64,000 nucleotides of DNA from DATHTC01 sp035456465. Lineage in GTDB: Bacteria; Actinomycetota; Thermoleophilia; Gaiellales; Gaiellaceae. Location: contig DATIDD010000063.1 in assembly GCA_035456465.1 (NCBI GenBank), positions 4,337 through 68,336 on the forward strand. The letters are read 5' to 3'. The notes under the pieces are model-generated. The model had not been told where the DNA came from. It was given only the letters and a program-made list of their open reading frames with translations, and did no database searches. Below, piece after piece: positions 54,979 to 63,420 of the stretch; positions within the stretch are counted from its first letter, which is position 1; the number at the start of each line of letters is the position of its first letter. Made by a program: the position numbers and the translations under genes.

Positions 54979-55542
54979 TCAGGCCGCGGGAAGCGGCCGC
55001 TTGTAGCCGCGCTCGACCTCCGCCGTCAGCGCCTCCACGACGCCGACGGCCTGCCGCATCGCCTCCGCGAAGGGAGACGGCCCGTCCTGGCCGAGCGCGC
55101 GCTCGAGCCTGAGCGTCGCCGCGCCGACCGCGTCGAGGAACGCGGGCGAGGCCACCCGCGGCGGCCCGCCGACGGCCCGCTCGAGCGCGAGCGCGGCCTC
55201 CTCCGCTGCCTCGATCCCCGGCGGCGCCTCGCGCAGCCGCAGCGCTACGAGCTGCGCCCGCAGCTCCTCCAGGTCGCCGCCGCCTGCTGCCTCGACCGCG
55301 ACCTCGCAGAGCGCGGCGATCGACGCCGCCTCACGGACGACGCCGCCGTCCTGCACCGGGCGGCCCGCCTCGTCGAGCGCCAGCCAGGCCCGCTCCTCGC
55401 CGCCGTCGCGCGCGAACGCGCAGAGGTAGAGGCGGCGGCCGCCGGCAGGCTCGGTCGCGAGCACCGCCGCCACGTCCTCGCCCGGCGCGGCGTGCTCCGA
55501 GGCCGCGGCCGCGATCCGCTCCAGCTCCTCCCGCAGCGACAC
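54979..55542 (-). CDS. unknown soluble protein
   Basis: I do not recognise this 187-aa acidic, Ala/Glu-rich protein. Residues 22-90 look like mixed alpha/beta (AAVLATEPAGGRRLYLCAFA, then ERAWLALDEAGRPVQD), and 90-187 are helical. GTG at 55542 has TATCCT 6 nt upstream. It is back to back with the coiled-coil gene, starts only 49 bp apart, so the two may be controlled together. Confidence 0.65.
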   Translation of the reverse strand: MSLREELERIAAAASEHAAPGEDVAAVLATEPAGGRRLYLCAFARDGGEERAWLALDEAGRPVQDGGVVREAASIAALCEVAVEAAGGGDLEELRAQLVALRLREAPPGIEAAEEAALALERAVGGPPRVASPAFLDAVGAATLRLERALGQDGPSPFAEAMRQAVGVVEALTAEVERGYKRPLPAA

Positions 55543-55548
55543 CGCGGC

Positions 55549-55554
55549 AGGATA
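55549..55554 (-). promoter_or_regulatory. -10 box for the leftward unknown gene
   Basis: TATCCT on the minus strand ends 6 nt before the GTG at 55542. Its partner box for the rightward gene is only 25 bp away. Confidence 0.5.
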
Positions 55555-55578
55555 GTGACCCGAGGACGGCCCGCCGCC

Positions 55579-55584
55579 TACGAT
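55579..55584 (+). promoter_or_regulatory. -10 box that decides the coiled-coil gene start
   Basis: TACGAT overlaps an in-frame ATG at 55583, so that ATG cannot be transcribed from it; the box ends 7 nt before the GTG at 55592. Confidence 0.5.
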
Positions 55585-55591
55585 GACCCGC

Positions 55592-56956
55592 GTGGACGCG
55601 GTGGCCTGGCTCGAGCTCCTCTTCGCCGCCGGCGTGGTCGGCGCCGCCCTCCTCCTCGCGCTGAGCGCCACGGGACGGGCGTCGCGCGGCCTCCTCGCCG
55701 GCGGGGTCGCCGTCCTCGGCCTGCTCGCCGCGCTCGCATGGGTCGTGGTCGCATTCGACCCGCGGGAGGAGCTCGTGTTGTCGGCGACCGGGGCGACGGC
55801 GGCCCTCCTCGTCGGGGCGGCGGCGCTCCTGCTCCACGGCGCGTTGCAGCGGAACCGCCGCGCCGACGCCGACGTGGCGGCGTTCGAGCTGCGCCTCCGC
55901 CGCCGGCTCGAGGAGCTGTCCGAGGAGAACGCGGCCGAGCTCGAGCGCCTCGTCGCACGCACCCGGGCCGACACGGTCTCGCTCCTGGGCGAGGAGGAGC
56001 GGCGGATCGGGGAGGAACGGCGCCGACTGATCGCGGAGCAGGAGCGGCGCGCGAGCGGCGAGCTCGCCGAGGCGCTGGCGGCGGTGCAGCGCCGCGTGGA
56101 AAGCCGCCTCGCGGCCTGGACCGAGGACCTCGACCGCGCGCAGCAGACGCTCGCCACCCAGGTCGAGCGGCTCGCGGAGCGACAGAAGCAGGTCGTCGCC
56201 GCCGCCGAGGCGCGGATCTCCGCCGACGTCGCGCGTCTCTCGGTCGGGACCGAGGAGGAGCGCGCGGCGCTCGGGCGGCTGCGCGAGGAGCTGGGTCGCG
56301 CGGCGGAGCAGGTCGTCGCCCAGTCCGCCGCCGAGCTGGAGCAGCACGCGGCCGAGCGGCGGCGCGCGCTGCACGAGCTCGCGGAGCGCCTCCGCCGCCG
56401 GGAGCGCGAGCTCGGGGAGCGGATCGAGCGCGAGGAGGCGGAAGCCGCCGCGCGGATCACGTCCGGCCTCGCGGACGCCGAGCGCCGGGCCGTGGAACAG
56501 CTCAGCCGCACCAACGAGCGTGCGGTGTCGAGCTTCGGCGACGCCGCGTCCCAGCAGTTCACCGACGCGATCCGAAGCGCCCGGGAGGACGCCGCGCGGC
56601 GGCTCGCGCGCGAGCTCGACCGGGCCGTCGAGACGTTCGCGCGTCAGGCGCAGACCGTCCTCGCCGAGCGGCTGTCGCAGGTCGGCGACGCGGGCGTCCA
56701 GCGCCTCGACCGCCGCGTCGGCGAGGTCGCCGCAACGCTCGGGCGGCAGCGGGACGAGCTGGTGGCCGCACTCGAGGAGCGGCTGGCCCAGGCCGAGGCG
56801 GAGATCCGCCAGCGCCTGCAGACGCTCGTGCAGGACGCCGAGTCCGAGCGCGTCATCCTCGACACCCGCCTCCAGGAGCTGTCGCACCGGATCGATGAGG
56901 CGATCGCGTCGTCGCGGGACCGGCTCGCACGCCTGGAGGAGCTCCGCATCAGGTGA
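55592..56956 (+). CDS. membrane-anchored long coiled-coil protein
   Basis: I do not recognise a named family. The 454-aa product has two to three N-terminal transmembrane helices (about residues 3-85) followed by about 360 residues of nearly unbroken charged helix with heptad-like spacing (for example RRLEELSEENAAELERLVAR). It resembles apolipoprotein-like or chemoreceptor-stalk coiled coils, but no receptor, HAMP or signalling motif is seen. I start at GTG 55592, three codons after an ATG at 55583, because of the -10 position. A small gene and xseA follow. Confidence 0.72.
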   Translation: MDAVAWLELLFAAGVVGAALLLALSATGRASRGLLAGGVAVLGLLAALAWVVVAFDPREELVLSATGATAALLVGAAALLLHGALQRNRRADADVAAFELRLRRRLEELSEENAAELERLVARTRADTVSLLGEEERRIGEERRRLIAEQERRASGELAEALAAVQRRVESRLAAWTEDLDRAQQTLATQVERLAERQKQVVAAAEARISADVARLSVGTEEERAALGRLREELGRAAEQVVAQSAAELEQHAAERRRALHELAERLRRRERELGERIEREEAEAAARITSGLADAERRAVEQLSRTNERAVSSFGDAASQQFTDAIRSAREDAARRLARELDRAVETFARQAQTVLAERLSQVGDAGVQRLDRRVGEVAATLGRQRDELVAALEERLAQAEAEIRQRLQTLVQDAESERVILDTRLQELSHRIDEAIASSRDRLARLEELRIR

Positions 56957-56990
56957 AGGGTTCCGCTCCCGCCCGCCGAACGCTCGCGCC

Positions 56991-57182
56991 ATGAGCGAGG
57001 TCATCGAGGCGGAGAGCGAGCGCTCGAAGGTCGAGGGCTGGCGGCTCCACGTGCTGATCGAGGCGGGATACCCGCTCCACCTGGCCGAGCGCCTGGCGGC
57101 GAGCGAGGTCGACCTCCATCGCGCGGTCGAGCTGCTCGGATCCGGCTGCGAGCCGGCCACCGCCGCCGAGATCCTGCTCTGA
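56991..57182 (+). CDS. small helical protein upstream of xseA
   Basis: I do not recognise this 63-aa protein. It is all helical with the pattern of a three-helix UBA-like bundle: HVLIEAGYPLHLAERLAASE, then LHRAVELLGSGCEPATAAEILL cited by its ends. ATG at 56991 lies 34 bp after the coiled-coil gene and 24 bp before xseA, same strand. Confidence 0.6.
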   Translation: MSEVIEAESERSKVEGWRLHVLIEAGYPLHLAERLAASEVDLHRAVELLGSGCEPATAAEILL

Positions 57183-57193
57183 CGCGCAGCCTC

Positions 57194-57199
57194 TAGGCT
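57194..57199 (+). promoter_or_regulatory. -10 box for leaderless xseA mRNA
   Basis: TAGGCT ends 7 nt before the ATG at 57207. A GAGGT overlapping that gap is too close to the start to serve as a ribosome-binding site. Confidence 0.45.
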
Positions 57200-57206
57200 G
57201 AGGTGC

Positions 57207-58454
57207 ATGAAGGTCGAGGCGATCGACTACGGCGACCGCCGCGTCTACTCCGTCGCCTCCTTCAACCGCGGCGTGGCGGACTGGCTGGCGCGCCTCCCGA
57301 CGGTGTGGGTGGAGGGGGAGGTGACGGAGCTGCGACGGCAGCAGGCGTGGGCGAGCGTCTTCTTCACGCTCAAGGATCCGGACGACGGCTCCTGCCTCCC
57401 GGTCACGATGGGGCGCGCCCGCTTCGACGCGCTTCGCCTCGACCTGGCGAGCGGCGAGCGCGTCCACGTGTTCGGCCGGCCCGAGCTGTTCGAGCAGCGG
57501 GGGGACTTCCGCCTGCGGGCGCTCTCGATCGAGCGCTTCGGGCTCGGCGACCACCTGGCTCGGCTCGAGCGACTGAAGCAGGCGCTCGCGGCGGAGGGCC
57601 TCTTCGACCCGGCACGCAAGCGCCCGCTGCCGCTGCTGCCCCGCCGCATCGGCCTCGTCACCGGCAACGACGCGGCCGCGAAGCGCGACGTGCTGGCGAC
57701 GATCACCGTCCGCTACCCGGCCGCCCGCGTCGTCGTCGCCGAGGCCTACGTCCAGGGGCCGCGCGCCGCGCCGGCGATCGTCGAGGCGCTGGCGCGCGTG
57801 AGCGCGGAGCCCGAGGTCGAGGTCGTCGTCGTCGCCCGGGGCGGCGGCAGCTTCGAGGACCTGCTCCCGTTCAGCGACGAGCGCCTGGTGCGCGCGATCG
57901 CCGCGTGCCCCGTTCCCGTCGTGAGCGCGGTGGGCCACGAGCAGGACACGCCGCTCTGCGACCTCGCGGCCGACGTGCGGGCCTCGACGCCGACGGCGGC
58001 CGGCAGGCTCGTCGTCCCGGATCGCGCCGAGCTCGTGGCGAGGCTCGACCGCGCCCGTACCTCGCTGGCGCGCGCCGCGCGGCGGGCGGTCGAACGCGAG
58101 CGCGAGCAGCTCGAGCGAGACCGGCAGCGCCTGCGGCGCGCGCCCGGCGACGCCGTCTCGCGCGCGGCGGAGCGGCTCGACCGCGCGCACGAGCGGCTGC
58201 GCCGGGCGCCGGCGCTCGTCGTCGAGCGCAGGCGCACCGCGCTCGAGGCGAGCCACGGCAGGCTGCGGGCCCTGTCGCCGCTCGCGACGCTCGACCGCGG
58301 CTACGCGATCGTCCGGGCCGGCGACTCGGTGGTGCGCGACGCGTCCGTCCTCGCGCCGGGCGACCGCGTCGACGTGCGCGTCGCCGCCGGCGCCTTCGGC
58401 GCGGAGGTGGTCGACGTGACGGCGCCGCCGGACGGGGAGTCGCGCGATGGCTGA
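57207..58454 (+). CDS. xseA: exodeoxyribonuclease VII large subunit
   Basis: With XseB it degrades single-stranded DNA to acid-soluble oligonucleotides in repair. The 415-aa product has an N-terminal OB fold (WVEGEVTELRRQQAWASVFFTLKD cited by ends), the catalytic-core motifs GLVTGNDAAAKRDVL and ARGGGSFEDLLPFSDE, and SAVGHEQDTPLCDLAAD, then a long coiled-coil arm. It overlaps xseB by 8 bp. Confidence 0.95.
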   Translation: MKVEAIDYGDRRVYSVASFNRGVADWLARLPTVWVEGEVTELRRQQAWASVFFTLKDPDDGSCLPVTMGRARFDALRLDLASGERVHVFGRPELFEQRGDFRLRALSIERFGLGDHLARLERLKQALAAEGLFDPARKRPLPLLPRRIGLVTGNDAAAKRDVLATITVRYPAARVVVAEAYVQGPRAAPAIVEALARVSAEPEVEVVVVARGGGSFEDLLPFSDERLVRAIAACPVPVVSAVGHEQDTPLCDLAADVRASTPTAAGRLVVPDRAELVARLDRARTSLARAARRAVEREREQLERDRQRLRRAPGDAVSRAAERLDRAHERLRRAPALVVERRRTALEASHGRLRALSPLATLDRGYAIVRAGDSVVRDASVLAPGDRVDVRVAAGAFGAEVVDVTAPPDGESRDG

Positions 58455-58689
58455 GCCGGAGCGCCCCGGGCCGTCGGCACCGGAGACCGAGGTGAGCTTC
58501 GAGCAGGCGCAGGCGGAGCTGGAGCAGATCGTCGAGCGGCTCGAGCGCGGCCGGGTCGGGCTCGACGAGACGATCCGGCTCTGGGAGCGGGGCGAGGAGC
58601 TGTACCGGCTCTGCCGCGAGCGGCTCGACGCGGCGCACGGGAAGATCGAGGAGCTCGCGCGCCGGACGGCGGCCGAGCCCGACCGCTGA
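58447..58689 (+). CDS. xseB: exodeoxyribonuclease VII small subunit
   Basis: The 80-aa product has the XseB pattern SFEQAQAELEQIVERLERGRVGLDETIRLWERGEEL (cited by ends), which forms the helical hairpin that binds XseA arms. ATG at 58447 lies inside the end of xseA, in another frame. Confidence 0.95.
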   Translation: MAEPERPGPSAPETEVSFEQAQAELEQIVERLERGRVGLDETIRLWERGEELYRLCRERLDAAHGKIEELARRTAAEPDR

Positions 58690-58691
58690 GC

Positions 58692-58707
58692 GCGGGTTCC
58701 GACCCGC
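58692..58707 (+). terminator. short stem-loop after xseB
   Basis: GCGGGT and ACCCGC form a 6-bp stem with a TCCG loop, 2 bp past the xseB stop. No T-tract. Confidence 0.35.
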
Positions 58708-58718
58708 CCGGGCTCTTG

Positions 58719-58724
58719 TAGGAT
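58719..58724 (+). promoter_or_regulatory. -10 box for leaderless cyclic-nucleotide-binding gene
   Basis: TAGGAT ends 8 nt before the GTG at 58733. Confidence 0.45.
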
Positions 58725-58732
58725 CACGCCCC

Positions 58733-59158
58733 GTGGCGGACCAGCGGATCGAGCTCCTGCGGCAGGTGCCGCTGTTCGCCGACCTCGAGCGCCGCGAGCT
58801 CGAGCACATCGCCGCCTCGATGAAGGAGCGGACGTTCGCGGCGGGCCAGGAGATCACCGAGGAGGGCGAGCACGGCGTCGGCTTCTTCGTGATCGAGGAC
58901 GGCGAGGCGTCGGTGAGCGTGCGCGGCGAGCCCCGCGGGACGCTGCGGCGTGGCGACTACTTCGGCGAGATCGCGCTGATCGCGGAGACCGACCGGACGG
59001 CGACGGTGCGTGCCGAGTCGGAGCTGCGGTGCCTCGGGATGACGTTCTGGCAGTTCCGGCCGCTCGTCGAGGCGAACGGGACGCTCGCGTGGCGCCTGCT
59101 GCAGGCGCTCGCGAAGAAGCTCCACTCAACCGAGGTCTCGGGCCAGGCGCGCGCCTAG
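58733..59158 (+). CDS. single-domain cyclic nucleotide-binding protein
   Basis: The 141-aa product is one cNMP-binding domain: LLRQVPLFADLERRELEHIA, GQEITEEGEHGVGFFVIEDGEA, GDYFGEIALI and the phosphate-cassette DRTATVRAES. It has no DNA-binding or kinase domain, so it may be a free sensor or a partner subunit. Its last 33 bp overlap the end of the convergent glycerate kinase gene. Confidence 0.88.
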   Translation: MADQRIELLRQVPLFADLERRELEHIAASMKERTFAAGQEITEEGEHGVGFFVIEDGEASVSVRGEPRGTLRRGDYFGEIALIAETDRTATVRAESELRCLGMTFWQFRPLVEANGTLAWRLLQALAKKLHSTEVSGQARA

Positions 59159-60061
59159 CGCGCGGAGGTCGTCCCGCGCCCGCGCGGGATCGCCCGAGAG
59201 CGCCACCGTCTCCGCGTTCGGCAGCGGCTCGACCACGCGTCCCCCGAAGACGACGCAGCGAACGGCGGCGGCGGCACAGCGGCGCGCGACCTCGCCCGGC
59301 GCCTTGCCGCGCGCCGTCGTCGCGTCCACCGTTCCCTCGCCGGTGACGACGACGTCGTAGCCGGCCGGCTCGAACCCGAGCTCGTCGAGGACGAGTGACG
59401 CGCCCGGCACGAGCGCCGCGCCGAGCGAGGCGAGCGCGGCCCCGAGCCCGCCGGCGGCTCCCGAGCCGGGAAGGTCGGCGACGCGTTCGAGGCCGGCCCC
59501 GCGGAAGCGCGACTCGAGCGCGAGGACGTCCTTCGTCGAGGCGCCCTTCTGCGGGCCGAACAGGCGCGGCGCGTCGAGCAGGGTCGCGTCGACGTCGCAC
59601 GCGACCACGGTCGGCGCGGGCAGCGCGTCGAGGACGTCCAGCAGCCCCGCGCCGGCATCCATCGTCGCCGTCCCGCCGAGCGCGACCAAGACCCGCACCG
59701 GCCGGCCGACGGCGCGGAGGAGCAGGCCGAGCCCGCGGCTGGACGCCGCGTGCACGTCCCGGCGCTCCGGGTCGAGCGGGATCGCCTCGGCCGCCTCCAC
59801 GATCGCCGTCCCGTCCGCACGGACGAGCCAGCGCGCCCGACGCGGCCGCCCGAAGGCGTCCTCGACGTCGGCCTCGTGCCACTCGCCGCCGCGGCCGGTG
59901 GACAGCGCGTCCAGCGTCCCCTCGCCCCCGTCGGCGACGGGCAGCGCGACCGCCTCGACGCCCGCGAGGGCGAACCCTTCGACGAGCGCCGCCGCGGCCG
60001 CCGACGCGCGCAGGACTCCCTTGAGGCTAGCCGGGCACGCCAGCGCGCTCGGCACGGGCAC
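59126..60061 (-). CDS. glycerate kinase (GlxK type)
   Basis: The 311-aa product phosphorylates D-glycerate. Motifs: PASLKGVLRA in place of the usual DSFKG-type start, LPVADGGEGTLDAL, SRGLGLLLR, LGGTATMDAGAGLL and FGPQKGAS, and VVTGEGTVDATTARGKAPG. It is shorter than usual (about 370 aa) and the first strand is changed (ALACPASLKG), so activity is likely but not certain. GTG at 60061 (or 60055) overlaps the end of the membrane-protein gene by 35 bp. Confidence 0.88.
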   Translation of the reverse strand: MPVPSALACPASLKGVLRASAAAAALVEGFALAGVEAVALPVADGGEGTLDALSTGRGGEWHEADVEDAFGRPRRARWLVRADGTAIVEAAEAIPLDPERRDVHAASSRGLGLLLRAVGRPVRVLVALGGTATMDAGAGLLDVLDALPAPTVVACDVDATLLDAPRLFGPQKGASTKDVLALESRFRGAGLERVADLPGSGAAGGLGAALASLGAALVPGASLVLDELGFEPAGYDVVVTGEGTVDATTARGKAPGEVARRCAAAAVRCVVFGGRVVEPLPNAETVALSGDPARARDDLRALGARLARDLG

Positions 60062-61079
60062 GGGCCTCCACCGGCACCTCGGGCGGGCCTTCGTCCTCGC
60101 CGCCGGGGAGCAGCCGCATCGCCGCGAACGAGATCCCCTCGTGCGCGAGGAACACGAGCCCGGCGCCGATCCCGACCGACGCCTCGATCGCCTGGAGGCC
60201 GATCCCGAACGCGAAGCCGTGCGCGTAGGTGATCCCGTACGAGACGAGCGGCAACGCGACGGCCGCCTGCACGAGCCCGACGTTCCCGGGCCAGAGCGGG
60301 AAGATCGAGGCCACGTTCATCAGCAGCAGCACGAGCCCGGCCGCCGCCAGCGGCTCGTCGATGCGGAACGCCTCCATCGCCGCCCACACGGCGAGGAGCT
60401 GCAGCGCCCAGCCCACGCACTGCGCGACGAGCGCCGCCGTGGCGCCGAGGGGCGAGCGCATCACCCCGAGCCCCTGACGCGCCATCGTCACGAGCCCGCG
60501 GATGCGTCCGAGCTCGCGGCCGACGTCGACCGTGTGCCGTTGCGCGGCCGCGACGGCGATGCCGAGCAGCACCGCTCCGAGGGCGACGACCACGACGAGG
60601 CTCGTCACCGCCCAGGCCGGGATCCTCGCCTCGACGAGCACGTAGAGGACGAGGACCGTCACCGCGACGAGGTCGAACACGCGGTGCGCGAAGACGGTCC
60701 CGGCGAGCGTCGCCCACAGCCCCCGCCGCGGCGGGAGGTGCCGGCGCAGCACGCCGATCCGCACGAGCTCGCCCGCCCGTGCCGGCAGCGCGGCGTTCGC
60801 CAGCAGGCCGATCGAGAACGAGGAGAAGACCTGGACGGCGGTCGGGTGCGGCTCCGGCATCGCCTGGTCGATCACGGTGCGCCAGGCCAGCGCGCGCACG
60901 ACGACGGAGAGCAGGTTCAGGAGCAGCGCGACGACGACCCAGCGCCACGCGACCGCGGTGAACGCCTCGGCGACGAGCCCCCAGCTCGGCCCCCGCCACC
61001 ACACGACGAGCGCGGCCACGGCGAGCGAGGCGAGCACGAGCCCGCCGCGCAGCCACGGTGACCGCGGAACGAACGTCAT
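60027..61079 (-). CDS. flippase-like/lysylphosphatidylglycerol synthetase TM-region protein (UPF0104)
   Basis: The 350-aa product has about eight helices and the UPF0104/AglD signatures: SFSIGLLANAALPARAGELVRIGVLRR (cited in part: ANAALPARAGELVR) and PLWPGNVGLVQAAVALPL. Family members act as lipid flippases or transfer enzymes next to glycosyltransferases. Here ATG at 61079 overlaps the stop of a GT4 gene (ATGA), so it may move or anchor the lipid that enzyme glycosylates (inference). Confidence 0.87.
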   Translation of the reverse strand: MTFVPRSPWLRGGLVLASLAVAALVVWWRGPSWGLVAEAFTAVAWRWVVVALLLNLLSVVVRALAWRTVIDQAMPEPHPTAVQVFSSFSIGLLANAALPARAGELVRIGVLRRHLPPRRGLWATLAGTVFAHRVFDLVAVTVLVLYVLVEARIPAWAVTSLVVVVALGAVLLGIAVAAAQRHTVDVGRELGRIRGLVTMARQGLGVMRSPLGATAALVAQCVGWALQLLAVWAAMEAFRIDEPLAAAGLVLLLMNVASIFPLWPGNVGLVQAAVALPLVSYGITYAHGFAFGIGLQAIEASVGIGAGLVFLAHEGISFAAMRLLPGGEDEGPPEVPVEARARAERAGVPG

Positions 61080-62218
61080 GCCGCCGCCCGCTCGAGCGTC
61101 GCGCCCACGAGCTCGCGGTAGATCTCGAGGAGCCGCGATGCGACGCGGTCCCACGCGTAGCGCTCGACGGCCAGCTCCCTCGCGGCGGCGCCGAGCGAGC
61201 AGCGCCTCGGCTCCTCCCCGAGCAGCGCGATCGTCGCCTCGACGAGCGCGTCGATGTCCCCGGGCGGGACGTAGACGCCGGTCTCCGGCGTCATCACCTC
61301 GCGGTACCCGGGGATGTCCGAGGCGATCGCCGGCGTCGCGCACGCGAAGGCGCGCGTCAGCACCATCCCGAAGCTCTCCCCGCCGAGGGACGGAGCCACG
61401 AGCGCCTTCGCCGCGAGCAGCTCCTGCGTCAGCGCCTCCTGCGGGAGGAAGCCGAGCACGTCGATGCCGTCGGGGTCGCAGCCCAGCCGCGCCTGCAGCA
61501 GCGACACGGCCAACGGGTCGGAGCCGATCACGCGCAGTCTCGCGCCGGTCGCGCGTCTGATCGCCGGCCACGCGCGCAGCAGCACCTGCAGCCCCTTCCG
61601 CGGCTCCTGGCGACCGACGAACGCGATCCGGTGCTCACGGCCGGCGGGGTCGGCGTGCCCGGGCACGAGCACGCCGTTCGGGACGATCTCGTAGTCCGCC
61701 GGGGCGTAGGCCTCGGCCGACGTGCGCGCCTGCTCGGAGACCGCGATCCGGCGGTCGATCCGGTCGAGCAGGAACCCCCAGACCGGCATCGCGATCTTCG
61801 TCCAGCCGAGCTCTCCGGAGGCGTGGAAGGTCGCGACGACCGGGCACCGCGCGAGCGCGAGCGTCGCGATGCAGGGCACCGGCGTGAGCGGCTCGTGGAG
61901 GTGGACGAGGTCGAAGCGCTCGCGCTCGAGCGTCCGCCGGATGCGGAAGAACGTGCGCGGGCTGAGGATGATGTTCGGCAGCGACCCGTTCGCCGGCACG
62001 ATCACCGACCGGCCGACCGGGATCACGTTCGGCGGCGGATGGCCGTGGCGGCCGAGCCTCGGGTGGAGCGCCCGTGTGAAGCTCCCGGGCGGGTCGTTCC
62101 CCATCACGATCCGGACGTCGCAGCCGAGCCGCTCGAGCGCCTGCGCCTGGAGCTCCGCGTGCTCCACGACGGCGCCCCAGAACGACCAGGAGTACGGGAC
62201 GACGATCCCGACCTTCAC
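61076..62218 (-). CDS. GT4 glycosyltransferase, PimA/PimB-like
   Basis: The 380-aa GT-B enzyme resembles phosphatidylinositol mannosyltransferases: VPYSWSFWGAVVEHAELQAQALERLG at the start (cited by ends), HLHEPLTPVPCIATL, VPNGVLVPGH, GRQEPRKGLQVLLRAW and the nucleotide-sugar site LVAPSLGGESFGMVLTRAFA. It probably transfers a mannose-like sugar to a lipid at the membrane face. GTG at 62218 follows GGAGG. It leads a three-gene operon with UPF0104 and glycerate kinase. Confidence 0.9.
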   Translation of the reverse strand: MKVGIVVPYSWSFWGAVVEHAELQAQALERLGCDVRIVMGNDPPGSFTRALHPRLGRHGHPPPNVIPVGRSVIVPANGSLPNIILSPRTFFRIRRTLERERFDLVHLHEPLTPVPCIATLALARCPVVATFHASGELGWTKIAMPVWGFLLDRIDRRIAVSEQARTSAEAYAPADYEIVPNGVLVPGHADPAGREHRIAFVGRQEPRKGLQVLLRAWPAIRRATGARLRVIGSDPLAVSLLQARLGCDPDGIDVLGFLPQEALTQELLAAKALVAPSLGGESFGMVLTRAFACATPAIASDIPGYREVMTPETGVYVPPGDIDALVEATIALLGEEPRRCSLGAAARELAVERYAWDRVASRLLEIYRELVGATLERAAA

Positions 62219-62329
62219 CTCGCGCCTCCGAGCATGACCTTCACGCGGCGACCCGGCCGTGGGCGATCCAGACCTTCACGCCGGGGGAGGATACGCGCCT
62301 CGCATCCCGGCCCCGGCCGGAGCGGCGGT

Positions 62330-62335
62330 TACGAT
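62330..62335 (+). promoter_or_regulatory. -10 box for leaderless adenosine deaminase mRNA
   Basis: TACGAT ends 6 nt before the GTG at 62342. Confidence 0.5.
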
Positions 62336-62341
62336 CGCCGC

Positions 62342-63358
62342 GTGGACCGGGACGGCCTCGCGGAGCTGCACACCCATCTCGGCGGCTCCGTCGCATCGGA
62401 CATCCTCTGGAGCCTCGCCCACGAGCAGGGCATCGCCCTGCCGGTGAAGGATTACTGGGACTTCGACCGGCTCGTGACCGTCTCGGATCCCCGCGGCGTC
62501 CCCGACCTGGACGCGCTCGACGCGATCTACCACTGGACGGAGCTCATCCAGTCGTCGCCGCTCGCCGTCGAGCGCTCGGTGCACGCCGCGATCGGCGGGG
62601 CGTACCGGTCGCAGCGGATCACGACGCTCGAGCTGCGGTTCAACCCGATGAAGCGGAACCGCGGCGGCGAGCGCGACCTCGACCACATCATCCTCGCCGC
62701 GATCCGCGGCCTCGACCTCGCGTCGCTCGAGTACCCGCAGGTGCGCGCCGGGCTGATCCTGATGATGGACCGGACGTTCGACGCCGACCTCAACGCGATC
62801 ATCGTCGAGAAGGCGATCCGCTGGGCGCCGCGCGGCATCGTCGGGATCGACATCGCCGGGCCGCGCCCGGGCGGCGGGCGCTACGACTACGTGCAGGCAC
62901 TGCCGATGGTCGAGGCGGCGCGGGAGGCGGGCCTCGGCGTGACCATCCACGTCGGCGAGGAGGGAGGCCGCCACGGGCGCGAGGAGCTCGCCGAGGTGAT
63001 CGAGGCGCTGCGGCCGGATCGGATCGGGCACGGGATTCTCGCCGCCGGCGACCCGGATCTCGTCGCGGCGCTGCGCGAGACGGGGATCGTGCTCGAGATC
63101 TGTCCGACGTCGAACCTCTTGACGAAGGCGCTGGCGGACGAGGACGCCGTGCGCGAGACGTTCCGGATCTTCGTCGAAGGCGGCGTCCGGTTCACGATCT
63201 CGACGGACGGGCCCGAGATGATGCGGACGCATCTCCGCGACGAGCTCGAGCTGCTGCTGCGCATCGGCGCGCTGGACGAGGACGAGCTGCGCGAGGCGCA
63301 CCGGCAGGGACACGAGGCGAGCTTCGTTCGCGGCGCGGCCCGCGCCGTTCGCGCGTAA
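62342..63358 (+). CDS. add: adenosine deaminase family protein
   Basis: The 338-aa metal-dependent deaminase starts with the zinc-binding ELHTHLGGSV (His-x-His), then IHVGEEGG with a zinc His and the catalytic Glu, RIGHGI, and STDGPEMM with the zinc Asp. STDGP replaces the common TDDP, as in several actinobacterial and AMP/adenine-deaminase relatives, so adenosine is likely but not certain as substrate. GTG at 62342 is set by TACGAT 6 nt upstream. Confidence 0.88.
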   Translation: MDRDGLAELHTHLGGSVASDILWSLAHEQGIALPVKDYWDFDRLVTVSDPRGVPDLDALDAIYHWTELIQSSPLAVERSVHAAIGGAYRSQRITTLELRFNPMKRNRGGERDLDHIILAAIRGLDLASLEYPQVRAGLILMMDRTFDADLNAIIVEKAIRWAPRGIVGIDIAGPRPGGGRYDYVQALPMVEAAREAGLGVTIHVGEEGGRHGREELAEVIEALRPDRIGHGILAAGDPDLVAALRETGIVLEICPTSNLLTKALADEDAVRETFRIFVEGGVRFTISTDGPEMMRTHLRDELELLLRIGALDEDELREAHRQGHEASFVRGAARAVRA

Positions 63359-63408
63359 CCCGCGGCGAATACGCCTTTCGGTCAATGGTTCGGGCCACGC
63401 GGGCGCAG

Positions 63409-63414
63409 TAGCGT
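63409..63414 (+). promoter_or_regulatory. -10 box for leaderless mini LuxR mRNA
   Basis: TAGCGT ends 6 nt before the ATG at 63421. Confidence 0.45.
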
Positions 63415-63420
63415 CGCGCC

